In this document: positions 1 to 10,518 of the stretch, in pieces
Layout: every line of letters begins with the position of its first letter
Numbering within the stretch: position 1 is the first letter of the stretch
Assembly: GCA_024516155.1 (NCBI GenBank)
Contig: JAJJXM010000011.1
Span: 248,001-312,000, forward strand
DNA length: 64,000 nt
DNA from: Pyronema omphalodes
Taxonomy: Eukaryota; Ascomycota; Pezizomycetes; Pezizales; Pyronemataceae
Direction of reading: 5' to 3'
Translations under genes and position numbers: made by a program
Notes under the pieces: generated by a model
What the model was told of the DNA's origin: nothing
The model's input: the letters and a program-made list of their open reading frames with translations, nothing else
The model's database searches: none

Positions 1-1775
<1,775 letters not shown>

Positions 1776-2827
1776 TATATCTTATCTCTGTTGGAAATTT
1801 CTTGAGACGGGAGGTTGTATGTGCCTGTATATTGATATCTTCGAAGCTGGAGATGCTGATGGACGGCGGGGGTGTTTTAAATATTCCACAGAATTCTGTA
1901 CGACAGATGATCTTCCGCAGCAACAAATAAAAAATCCTTCAAAAAACAAGTAGACAAAGGTATCTCAAGAGTACTATATAAAAAAAAATTCTAAAGTCTG
2001 TATGGTGCAGCACCCCCTCCATATCACCGCAAACCATCGGGGAGACGCGTTATATTGAACCTGAACGCGCCGGAGAAAAGCCGTGGGGTGCGGGCGGATC
2101 CTTGACCTCGGTTTCCTTCCGGCGGCGGCGCAAGTCCCAGCGCGCATCTCCCATCTCTAGCTATGGTGTCGCTAGGGACCTGAGGACCTAGGATGGACTG
2201 CCTGTTTCCTTACTGCTCGCTCATCGCTATACATTCGGGGTCCACGCGCGGCGGTGGAATACCTCCGAACGGACAAAGAAGAGTACGGTGTATGGGTGGA
2301 AAGATGGCTAGTGTTCGCGGGGTAAGTTGAGTGCCTGTAAAGAATCTAAGGATACATCTCCCATGGTGGGGCCGGTCCGACATCTTGAGCCTCAAAAACA
2401 ACCATCCAATCCACCCAATCCATCCAACCAGAACCGAGGTAACATATCAATAGTCAACGGTCAACCGACTTGGTTTACCTGCCCAGTACCTGCGCATCTG
2501 GAGATCTGCTGATATGGGTGATGGGTGATAAAGTTAAGCCAAACTCAAATAATGCACCATCCACGGATGGAAGGTAAATGGGTCGGTGCTAATATTTCCG
2601 CCAACCAAAGGGTGGGGTTGGCCGGATTTACGTTATGCGGAACTCATGTGGGTGTATGTATGCGTAGCGTATGCGGAGTATATGCGGGGTGTATGTGTAC
2701 ATAGCGTATGCGAATCGTATGCAATGCGTAAGCGCAATGTCGATCATTACATCCATCTGTCAGCAGATTATTCAGAAACCATATGGGCAGTATATTTTCC
2801 GGTATCGGCCATCGAGCTTCAGAAATC

Positions 2828-3340
2828 GGAGTTTTGGAAAAGATAATCCGGAGTTTCTTGTATTTCTTTTTTGTTATTAGAGACGAGATGTTCTCTGTGT
2901 GAGTCCCTGAGTCTGTGGAATGTGCAGATCATTAGGCACAAACGCAATTACTGTAATGTGCGGAATTTTTGAAAAGATAATCCGAGCTTGCTGAGATTTT
3001 GATATAAGATGTTCTCTGCTTTGGTCTGTGAGTCAACAATGGCATACAGTACCATATGCAGATTATCAGGAATTTATTTATGGTGACATACAGAGGAATA
3101 GAGTTGAGGAATGTAGATCATCGAGAATCATCAGGCAGCAGCAACAACAGAAGCAACAGTAACGATAACGCAATTTCCGTGATCCAAATTGTTACGATGC
3201 ACAGAGTTTTTGAAAATGAAACGATAATACAGGCTTTCTTTGATCTCTTACATTTGATACGAGAGGTTCTCTGCTCTTCTCTATGAGTCAATAGCATAAA
3301 TTTGCAGATCACCAGGAGTGAGGAATGAACGATGCATAGG
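2828..3340. repeat. Three decayed direct repeats
   Basis: Three successive stretches, near 2828-2961, 2962-3200 and 3201-3340, share the same order of words. Each starts with a GGAGTTTTTGAAAA-like block followed by a GATAAT-like word, then GATGTTCTCTGC, then GTGAGTC, then TGCAGATCATCAGG. Units 1 and 2 share the exact string GAAAAGATAATCCG. Spacing between blocks varies, and unit 2 carries an extra CAG/CAA-rich insert. They look like an old tandem triplication that has diverged by substitutions and indels. No terminal inverted repeats or coding capacity were seen. Confidence 0.5.
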
Positions 3341-4868
3341 AATTGATCATCCCCTTTCGCTTCCGGAGAATCCAGAGTCCGCCTATGTAGAGATATGGAA
3401 ATGCGGAGATGCGGAGACGTGGGGACTCGGGAATCGGGAATCGGGATGGTGGGGATGACTACAGATGTACCGCATGTACTGTACATATGTAGGGACATAC
3501 TTCCCTGAAGGTATGGTGCCTAGTGGGGTAAGGTTCTCATCATGCGCAGCTCCTGTACATACATACTGCAGTCCGATACGCATGTTCCAGGGTACTGGAA
3601 GATGCCAGGTGCAGACCCTACACACATAGACGGCCTGAAATAATACCGAACGCCCAGAAACGTAAGTGGACCCTGAACCCTAAACACTGGGCCCTGATTA
3701 CGATACCACTATATAGCCATATTAACCACACATACTGTCGAAGGTCACGAGGGAAAAGAGTGAGCGTGAGAAAGAAAGTGGAGGTGGAACGTGTGTATGT
3801 GTTGATGAGTGAAGATCTACATCGTAGCGAGACAAGCGAGACATATGACTAGCAACACACTCCATCCTCCATCTAGCTAGGCGCTAAGGCCTCAGGCGAA
3901 CTTCAACACCATACGTACAAACATACGCGTGTGTATGAATACGGGTATGTGTATATATCATCTGTATAGCATGTACTCCCTGTAATGTATACCCATAATG
4001 CCTATATATGGAGAATGGTGAACACCAACGAGCGTAAGCGTTCAACAAGCATGCAGCATATGTAGTTTTATAATTTCACGAATCACGAGTAAATTATGTT
4101 TGCTGGCTTGCTTATCTACCTGCCTATCTACCAGCCTGCATATCTGCTTACCCGTCTCCCGAGCGCCCATCTACATGCCGACGCATATAAGTTTTGACGC
4201 AGAGGAACAGGGGGTAACGATTGTGCCGTGGATTTGTATAGAATAGTTCATAACTCATGATTTGGGTTAGAGATAACCTATAGGTAATGATTAAGAAGGC
4301 GGAACGATTAAAAAAAAAAAAAAAAAAAAGGTGCAGGATTGTGGTATTATATGCAATCATGCAATTATGCAGGCGAAAAAGGGAATGAAGGGGAGGTGAG
4401 CAGCACGGTCTTGAGATTCGATTGAAACTTAAAACCGGAAACGATCCCAAAGCTTCATTAGTCGACGTTCTTATCCTATATCGACCAGCGTATAATTCAA
4501 TAAGAAAATCCATGTACGGTACTTTAAAAACCAACAAAAAGTCCGACATGACTTTCCAGTGCCAGCTGTAATCTACATCTATACTACTCAATCTATGCTA
4601 CTCATATAGCCATTAGCTGCATCTACCTACCATAGGCCCGGGGGATAATGTAACATGTTAATGTCATAGAGCTTGCGACCTGCACTGACATTGGGAAATG
4701 GACTATAGTTTTGACAAAGGGGGATTTTTTTTAAAGATGGGGATATGGTGATATAGTTGTGGATATTTTGTAGTTTGCCTTTTTTTATATAATGAAGGTA
4801 GTATTCAGTGCTTACTTTTTGATGGGATTGATAATGCTGGTTCTAGTAACGGGAGTTGGTGGTTGATG

Positions 4869-4980
4869 CGGTGGAATTGGTGGAATTGGTGGAAGTGGTG
4901 GAAGTGGTGGTGGAAGTGGTGGAAGTGGTGGAAGTGGTGGAAGTGGTGGAAGTGGTGGAAGTGGTGGAAGTGGTGGAAGC
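4869..4980. repeat. 9-bp minisatellite (GGTGGAAGT)n
   Basis: About twelve head-to-tail copies of GGTGGAAGT, with GGTGGAATT variants at the left end and one interrupting GGT. The minus-strand frame reads as PPL repeats but has no ATG start and no recognisable flanking protein, so this is treated as a non-coding minisatellite. Confidence 0.8.
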
Positions 4981-5760
4981 GCTATGACGTTGCAGAGTTT
5001 TCGCCCGCTGGATTCTTCCCGCTCTGATAACGGGAAATATTTAAAGTAAACAGGTATATACTTTATGCAGCCATAACATGTTAAAGCCACCGGGAAATGA
5101 GCTAGCTAGCTATCCACATTGAATGATCTACCCCCGATACATTCCGATAGAACCAGCACACTAGCATCAACGACATATACCTTTCGACTTTGACATCATG
5201 AATAGGGACATCACCATGCTACCTATTCTCTATTTCGTTTGTTTGCCTGCAATATTGACTGTTAATCTGTCACTACCTCATTTCTTTCTTACAAGTTATA
5301 ATATTGTCACCGCTCGCAGCCATATGTGCCAATTCCGCATAGAGAAGCATTAGTACATCAATCTATCATCGAAAGCAACGTATTATATACTGTTATCCAC
5401 GTTCTATATCAGACCCGCAGATGTATTCACAGTTAATCTTTAATTCACTATTTAAAGTTTCAAATTGACAGTACCCAGAATGTATATATTGCTCCTGACT
5501 ATGATGATACTTTAATGATGTTACTTCTGCACCCAGTCATTATTAGGTTAATAGCTATTTTCCAGTACTCAGTGTTGCGTTGTACCTCTTGAGCTGTGTT
5601 GTTGATTAGGGCTATGTGTTCTCGCTTAGGTTGATGCCCTGCTCAGGATGTAACTGTTGACGGAGGTGGATGCTGCCATAGTGCACATCCCTCGCTTGTA
5701 TATGTTGGATGCGTCTGTGCTTTCTTAGTTCTCCATCGATTACACAGGAGACGCTCATCC

Positions 5761-5775
5761 ATCTCTTCTATATGC
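5761..5775. repeat. 15-bp target-site duplication, 3' side of LINE fragment
   Basis: ATCTCTTCTATATGC here is identical to 6958-6972, and the two copies exactly bracket the LINE fragment. The bases just outside each copy differ, so the match is 15 bp and no longer. This is the expected footprint of target-primed reverse transcription. Confidence 0.85.
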
Positions 5776-6957
5776 TTTGATTTGATTTGATTTGATTTTA
5801 ATCATACACCGTTCGAGGCCTTTAAGGCCTATGCGGGAAACTAAATCCGTTTTTTCCTGTCCTCGTGGCCGAGACCACCTAAAGAGGCACCCCAATCTCC
5901 TGCTCCCCGTGACGTCCCCGAAAAGATAAGTAAATACAGAAACACCCAAAAAGAAACAAAAAATCCTAAACCCCAGCCGAAACCTGACAGTCCCCCGTAT
6001 CGCTCACACCTTCCCCTCTTATAACTAAAAAGAAAAAATCGTGAAAATCAAAAGAAAAGTAATGAAAAAATTTACAATTCGCCCTCCAAGCACCTGGCCC
6101 TTCTGCCCATGCCTATACGTATCTTCTGCCTATCTCCGTTGCAGACAAAAATTCCAAGATCGCTTTCGTGAGTCGATCGTCCCTAAATAAATCCACCACC
6201 TTAAGCCTTCCTCTCGGCCTTCCCCTCCGTCCCCGTATTCTCTCAACCTCCTCTTTCAACGTCTTGAACTCCTTTCGCCAGCGGGGGCATTCTCCAAACA
6301 AATGGCCTCTGGTTTGTCTTTTTTCCGACTGGCACCACCAGCACCGGTCCGACTCTTTTTTCTTAACGCGCACCAGATGGGTGCCGATGAGGGCGTGGCC
6401 TGAAGCAAGCTGGAGGAACACAGCTGCTCGGCGTTTGGGGAGGGAGACCAATTCAGGGCGGATTCCCCATTTTTGGCGGGGGCGGAAGGAACGGCTGGTC
6501 GCTGTTTGTTGCTTAATCCAGCGACGAGTGATAGTCGATGTCGTTTCCGTTGCGATCCGGTTGAGGTGCGCCAGGGAAGCCCACGCTGGAACAGCACACA
6601 CTGGGTCGTCACACCGTTTGAGCATACGGGAGTCGCAGCGATGCTTCGATGCCTCCTTAGCTACTCGATCCGCTTCCTCATTTTCGGGGATATCGCTGTG
6701 GCCCGGGATCCAATGGAATTCCACGTCGATACCGGAGTCAAAGAGGAGGTAGTAGGCTTCGCGGGAGATAAGTTTGGCGAGCTCTTGGCCGGGACCGGGG
6801 GTGTCAGATTCCAGACGCTTGAGAGCAGCCTGGGCGTCCGAAAAAACGATCGCTTTGGTATTCGAGTTGGGATCCCAGAAGTGATTGGAATGGAACTCCT
6901 TGAGCCCTCGCCAGATGGCGTAGAGCTCAGCGTCAAACACCTCCGTATGACGACCCA
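5776..6957 (-). mobile_element. 5'-truncated non-LTR retrotransposon (LINE), RNase H end
   Basis: An 1182-bp fragment of a LINE inserted on the minus strand. It is bounded by identical 15-bp duplications (5761-5775 and 6958-6972). Read on the minus strand, it begins abruptly inside an RNase H domain, continues through the ORF2 C-terminus and a 3' untranslated region of about 340 bp, and ends in a tail of short ATCAA-type repeats (5776-5800) instead of poly(A). LINEs with a C-terminal RNase H and a zinc-knuckle-like tail are typical of the fungal Tad1/I-like groups; the exact clade is inference. The reverse transcriptase and ORF1 are missing, so it cannot move by itself. No other copy was noticed in the window. 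Confidence 0.85.
6113..6957 (-). pseudogene. LINE ORF2 C-terminal fragment: RNase H plus CCHC-like tail
   Basis: Open minus-strand frame of about 280 codons that reads into the element from its truncated 5' end, so it has no own start codon. The first residues, GRHTEVFDAELYAI, carry the RNase H glutamate region. SDAQAALKRL supplies a catalytic aspartate, and HWIPGHSDIPENEEAD holds the histidine and last aspartate of the active site. Further on, CWWC...H...C (about residues 207-225) resembles the zinc-binding knuckle found after RNase H in fungal LINEs. The frame is intact to its stop, which suggests a fairly recent insertion. Without the reverse transcriptase and with its start lost, it is a dead fragment. 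Confidence 0.85.
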
Positions 6958-6972
6958 ATCTCTTCTATATGC
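6958..6972. repeat. 15-bp target-site duplication, 5' side of LINE fragment
   Basis: Second copy of ATCTCTTCTATATGC, identical to 5761-5775. It marks the truncated 5' junction of the minus-strand LINE fragment. Confidence 0.85.
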
Positions 6973-7683
6973 GGTGGCCTTACCTAAGGCGCCATCCATA
7001 TTTCGAGTGACTGCATATGACCACTGCTTCACGCACCTAGTTCTTGGCTCATAGGAGATATGAGAATACAGAGGCAAGTTGTAAGATGAAAGGGGAGGAG
7101 AGATAAAAAAAATAAAAGATGTAAGAGAAGAAAATAAGAGAAGAGAAAAGCGGGAGGAAGAGGGAGTGGAAGAAGGAAAGTATAAAGAGAGATAAACAGA
7201 GGGGCACAGGACGTGTAGGCAGAGAGAGACGGCTGACGAGGAGATATGCGGATGAAGTGGATTGAAAGAGTTACGATTGTGCTGTCTCCCAACCGACGCA
7301 CGCCCGGAGGAGACGTGAAACACACATTTCAACCTCTGACGAGTATTACTAATTTTTTTCTTTTGGTGTGGGTCATAGGGCATCATGAAACTCATTAGCC
7401 TATTTGCTGGCATTATAAATTCACTTTAGCGTAACAACTGGCATTGTAGACCTTTACTCATTTTTCATATCGTACCTTGCGATACTGCTGTTGAGGCGAT
7501 TGTAGTTTGTCCAGTAGATTTTGTTTGCAGCAGCGGTCGATTTTTTATGAATTTTGTTTCTTCTTCGTTCGTGGTCTTTTTTTTATAAGATTCTTTAATT
7601 GAATAGATATGTCGACTCGGATGTCAAATCTATCTGAAGCAACACAGAATTGTTGTAATGGCGTTGTGTGATTTCGGAAGTAT
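6973..7683. other. Spacer with a purine-rich tract
   Basis: No gene recognised. 7075-7190 is strongly purine-rich on the plus strand (A/G runs such as GGGGAGGAGAGA). That asymmetry creates long but meaningless minus-strand frames full of Ser, Leu and Phe. The 48 bp up to 7692 may be the degraded 5' end of the neighbouring MITE. Confidence 0.5.
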
Positions 7684-8549
7684 CGGACGGCCTCTATGTG
7701 GTCCGGTCCGGTCCGCAGACTCGAAAGGACCAGACAGGACGGTAGGTGACGGCGGGACCGTGGGTTTCGGGTGAGCTAGTTTGCTGGGGGCGGTTTGGTT
7801 TAAGTTTGCCAGACATTATGGGCCGCAGCAGCGACGTTTTCAGCACTGTAGTAGATGAACCATTCATGCTGCACTTTAGTAAAACTTTTACACCCCACTG
7901 CAGGTGCACGCTCCATCCAGCAATAGTTTGATTGCCTATGGTAGCTTGATATTATTTTTGTTTCTTAGTGAATTACAATCAAGCTATAAATATTTCTTCC
8001 ATCCTTCGCATTCCATTTTCTACCTTTCCATCTCCTACCTGCAAGAATTTTCCACTTCTTTCATTGCCGTGCAAGTCGAACATCAACAGACATCACTCAA
8101 TCATCAACAGAGCAAGAATATGCCAATGTTCTCATAGCTGCCCTCTACACCTGTTTCGACCAGGAGCAGAACACCCTACCTGCCCTCTCAAGAGTCGTTT
8201 TCATTTGAGAAGGATGGGGAAGGATGCATTTTAGTGAAGGGAGAAGGAGTATTTTATTAATCAGTTTAGTTTTTGTTTTGCGAGAAATTCCATGTGGCTG
8301 ACTTTAATTCGTGTAATGCATCAGAATTATCTAAGCAAAGCACCATAAGCCGTAGTAAAAAACTGCCGGTTTCGAGTGATCAGTCGTGACGCTAATCGTG
8401 GTCACCCACGGTCACCTGCGGTCCGTCCCGTCCCGTCCATGGTGCCTCCATTACGGCCGGTCCTGGTCCTACTTTAGAACGGGATTGCGAGTGATGGTCC
8501 AGTCCCGTCCTCAGCCAGGAGGGGACCGGACGGACCGTGCCGAACTCTG
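7684..8549 (+). mobile_element. hAT-like MITE, copy A (degraded 5' end)
   Basis: The oldest-looking of four copies of one non-autonomous element. Its right end is intact and finishes with CCGTGCCGAACTCTG at 8549. The left terminal repeat is not recognisable, although a CAGAATT word 48 bp before the first aligned block sits at the right distance. The internal part aligns with the other copies from GTGGTCCGGTC through GGGCCGCAGCAGCGACGTTTTCAG, the CTATAAATATT TATA-like box (7984), the TTTCCACTTCTTTCATTGCCGT block and ATGCCAATGTTC (8119), then the GC-rich right end. Many substitutions and an in-frame stop soon after the ATG separate it from copies B-D. No 8-bp duplication could be matched to ATTCCTTC on its right flank. 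Confidence 0.75.
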
Positions 8550-8557
8550 ATTCCTTC

Positions 8558-9103
8558 TTATTTCTTCGTACTCTTTCATCATCCCCTCCTATTCTCCTCG
8601 ATTCATTCTCTATTACCCTATCATCGTTCCCATTTCTCTCATACTCTTTAATTGTCATTTCTAATTCCCTATTATTCTGTTGTGCTGTTTTATCATCCTT
8701 TCTCTTCGTCTGTTGTTCATATGTGACTTCTTTTCGCTCTCTTGATCTCTTCTCAAATTCGCTTCAATTTCTTCCTGCTTTACTTGATTGTTGTTCTCTC
8801 TTGGTAATCTCTCTTGGTTTCCGGTGTTTCTGTCTTACCACTCTTTCTTCTTTCTTCGTACTATTTTCTCTTCTTTATTCGCAGTGTTTCATCGGTCTTT
8901 TTCCATTTCGCCTATTCATGTGTACTGTCCGATTATCATGATCTTTCCTTCCCATTCGTTCGTACTCTTATATTATCTTATTCGTTCCCATTTTCTTCTA
9001 TTCATTAATACTTCTTTATTGCCTTTTCACATTCTTCATTATTTCATATCATAACTTCAAGGTTGGGAACGTTCAGGAAATTTGAATCAAAATGCCTCAT
9101 TAT
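8558..9103. other. Pyrimidine-rich spacer between elements
   Basis: About 550 bp rich in T and C (TTC/TCTT runs). The long plus-strand frames here are compositional and show no domain. No RNA gene or promoter was recognised. Confidence 0.5.
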
Positions 9104-9373
9104 TTTCCCATTAAGGATGCACACGAGACGAGCGGCTCGAGACCGACGAGACTGAATTTTTACGAGACGAGATGTCTCGAGACTCTTTCAAGATTTGTAC
9201 ATTTTATACTTTACAGGGCAAAAATATACGCAATCATGTTAAATATGTATTTTTTTCCTTCTCCGCCAATTAGTCTTCCAGCTAAAGCTGCTACCAAGAG
9301 TAAGAATCGGCTTCTTAGTCAAACTACTTCGGCAATGCATGCTGCTCATCAAGAGCTAGAATGGACTACCGGA

Positions 9374-9381
9374 GTCTGAGG
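9374..9381. repeat. 8-bp target-site duplication, left of copy B
   Basis: GTCTGAGG directly before the left terminal repeat; the identical word follows the right terminal repeat at 10318-10325. Eight bases is the hAT duplication length. Confidence 0.85.
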
Positions 9382-10317
9382 CAGAGTTCGGCACGGTCCG
9401 TCCAGGACGGCGGACCGGACGGGACGACGCTGGTGGTCCCGTCCCGTCCACCTTCCTGGACGGACGGCCACTAGGTGGTCCGGTCCCGTCCGCAAACTCA
9501 AAAGACCGGACGGGACGGCGGGTGACGGCAGGACCGTGGTCTTTGGGTGCGCTAGTGTGCAGGGGGCCGTTTGGTTCAAGTTTGCCAGATGCTATGGGCC
9601 GCAGCAGCGACGTTTTCAGCACTGCAGTAGATAAACCCTTCATGCTGAACTTCAGTATAACTTTTACATTGCACTGCAGGTGCACGCTCTACCCAGCAAT
9701 AGTTTCACTGCCTATGGTATTATTTTTGTTTCCTAATGAAGTACGATCCCGCTATAAATGTTTCCTGTATTCTTCACACTCCATCTTCTACCTTTCTATC
9801 TTCTACATGCAAGAATTTTCCACTTCTTTCATTGCCGTGTAAGTTGAACACCAACAGGCGTCACTCAATTCCCAGAGGAGCAGAAATATGCCAATTTTCT
9901 TATCGGCGTTCTCTACACCTGTTCCGACTAGGAGCAGAACACCCTGCCTGTCCTCTCAAGAGTTGTGTTCATTCGAGAAGGATGGGGAAGGACGCATTTT
10001 AGTGGCGGGAGAAGGAGCATTCTTATGCATCAGTATAGTTTTTCTTTGTTTGCAAGTAACTCCATATAGGTGACTTTAATTCGTGCAATGCATCAGAATT
10101 ATCTAAGGAAAACAACATGAGCCGTAGTAAAAAAACTGCGGGTTTCGAGTGACCGGTTGTGACGCTAGTCGTGGTCACCCACGGTCGCCCGCGGTCCGTC
10201 CCGTCCATGGTGCCTCCAGGACGGCCGGTCCTGGTCCTACTTCAGGACGGGACCGCGAGTGAGGGTCCGGTCCCGTCCAAAGCCAGGACGGGACCGGACG
10301 GACCGTGCCGAACTCTG
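9382..10317 (+). mobile_element. hAT-like MITE, copy B (936 bp)
   Basis: Complete element with terminal inverted repeats beginning CAGAGTTCGGCACGG and ending CCGTGCCGAACTCTG, flanked by GTCTGAGG duplications. Terminal repeats starting CAG-G together with an 8-bp duplication fit the hAT superfamily. Both subterminal regions (about 100-150 bp) are dense in GGACGG/CCGTCC and GGACCGG/CCGGTCC words, plausible transposase-binding arrays. The interior has a TATA-like box (CTATAAATG, 9753), a CT-rich leader and ATGCCAATTTTC at 9888, opening a frame of about 60 codons that ends at a stop. No transposase domain is present, so mobility would depend on an autonomous relative. It sits inside another TIR element (9112-10518). 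Confidence 0.88.
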
Positions 10318-10325
10318 GTCTGAGG
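10318..10325. repeat. 8-bp target-site duplication, right of copy B
   Basis: GTCTGAGG, identical to 9374-9381. Confidence 0.85.
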
Positions 10326-10518
10326 ACTGGAATGCGTTCAGGGAGAAAAATCATATGCATTGAGACAGATAAAATTCTGCAGAATTGTTGGTTTTATAAG
10401 ATTTTTTTCCTGTTCAAAGTCTCAAGCGTCTTGAGATTTACAAGACTGAAATCCCACGAGACGAGATGTTTCGAGCCCATTAACGGTCTCGTCTCGTCTT
10501 GTCTCGTGTGCATCCCTA

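Larger units (their letters stand above)
1776..5760. other. Gene-poor spacer upstream of the phenol hydroxylase
   Basis: About 4 kb without a convincing gene. Open frames are short, lack family motifs and overlap one another. It contains the hydroxylase promoter side, three decayed direct repeats (2828-3340), many short runs built from GTATG/CATAC words, an A20 run near 4311-4329 and a 9-bp minisatellite (4869-4980). No RNA gene was recognised. Confidence 0.6.
9112..10518. mobile_element. Second TIR element, interrupted by hAT-like MITE copy B
   Basis: The left end reads TAAGGATGCACACGAGAC (9112-9129). The right end, read inward on the other strand from 10518, is TAGGGATGCACACGAGAC. Both ends continue into arrays of ACGAGACGAG and TCGAGAC words and share inner words such as ACGAGACGAGATG. 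Removing the nested copy B and one duplication leaves about 460 bp, too small for a transposase. TAGGG-type ends are common in hAT elements, but the 8 bp outside the ends (TTTCCCAT and GGTGTCAT) do not match, so superfamily and exact borders are uncertain. Confidence 0.55.

Noticed and set aside
4812..5090. Pro/Leu-repeat open frame over the minisatellite
   Set aside because: It starts at GTG rather than ATG, consists mainly of translated 9-bp repeats, and has no recognisable flanking sequence.
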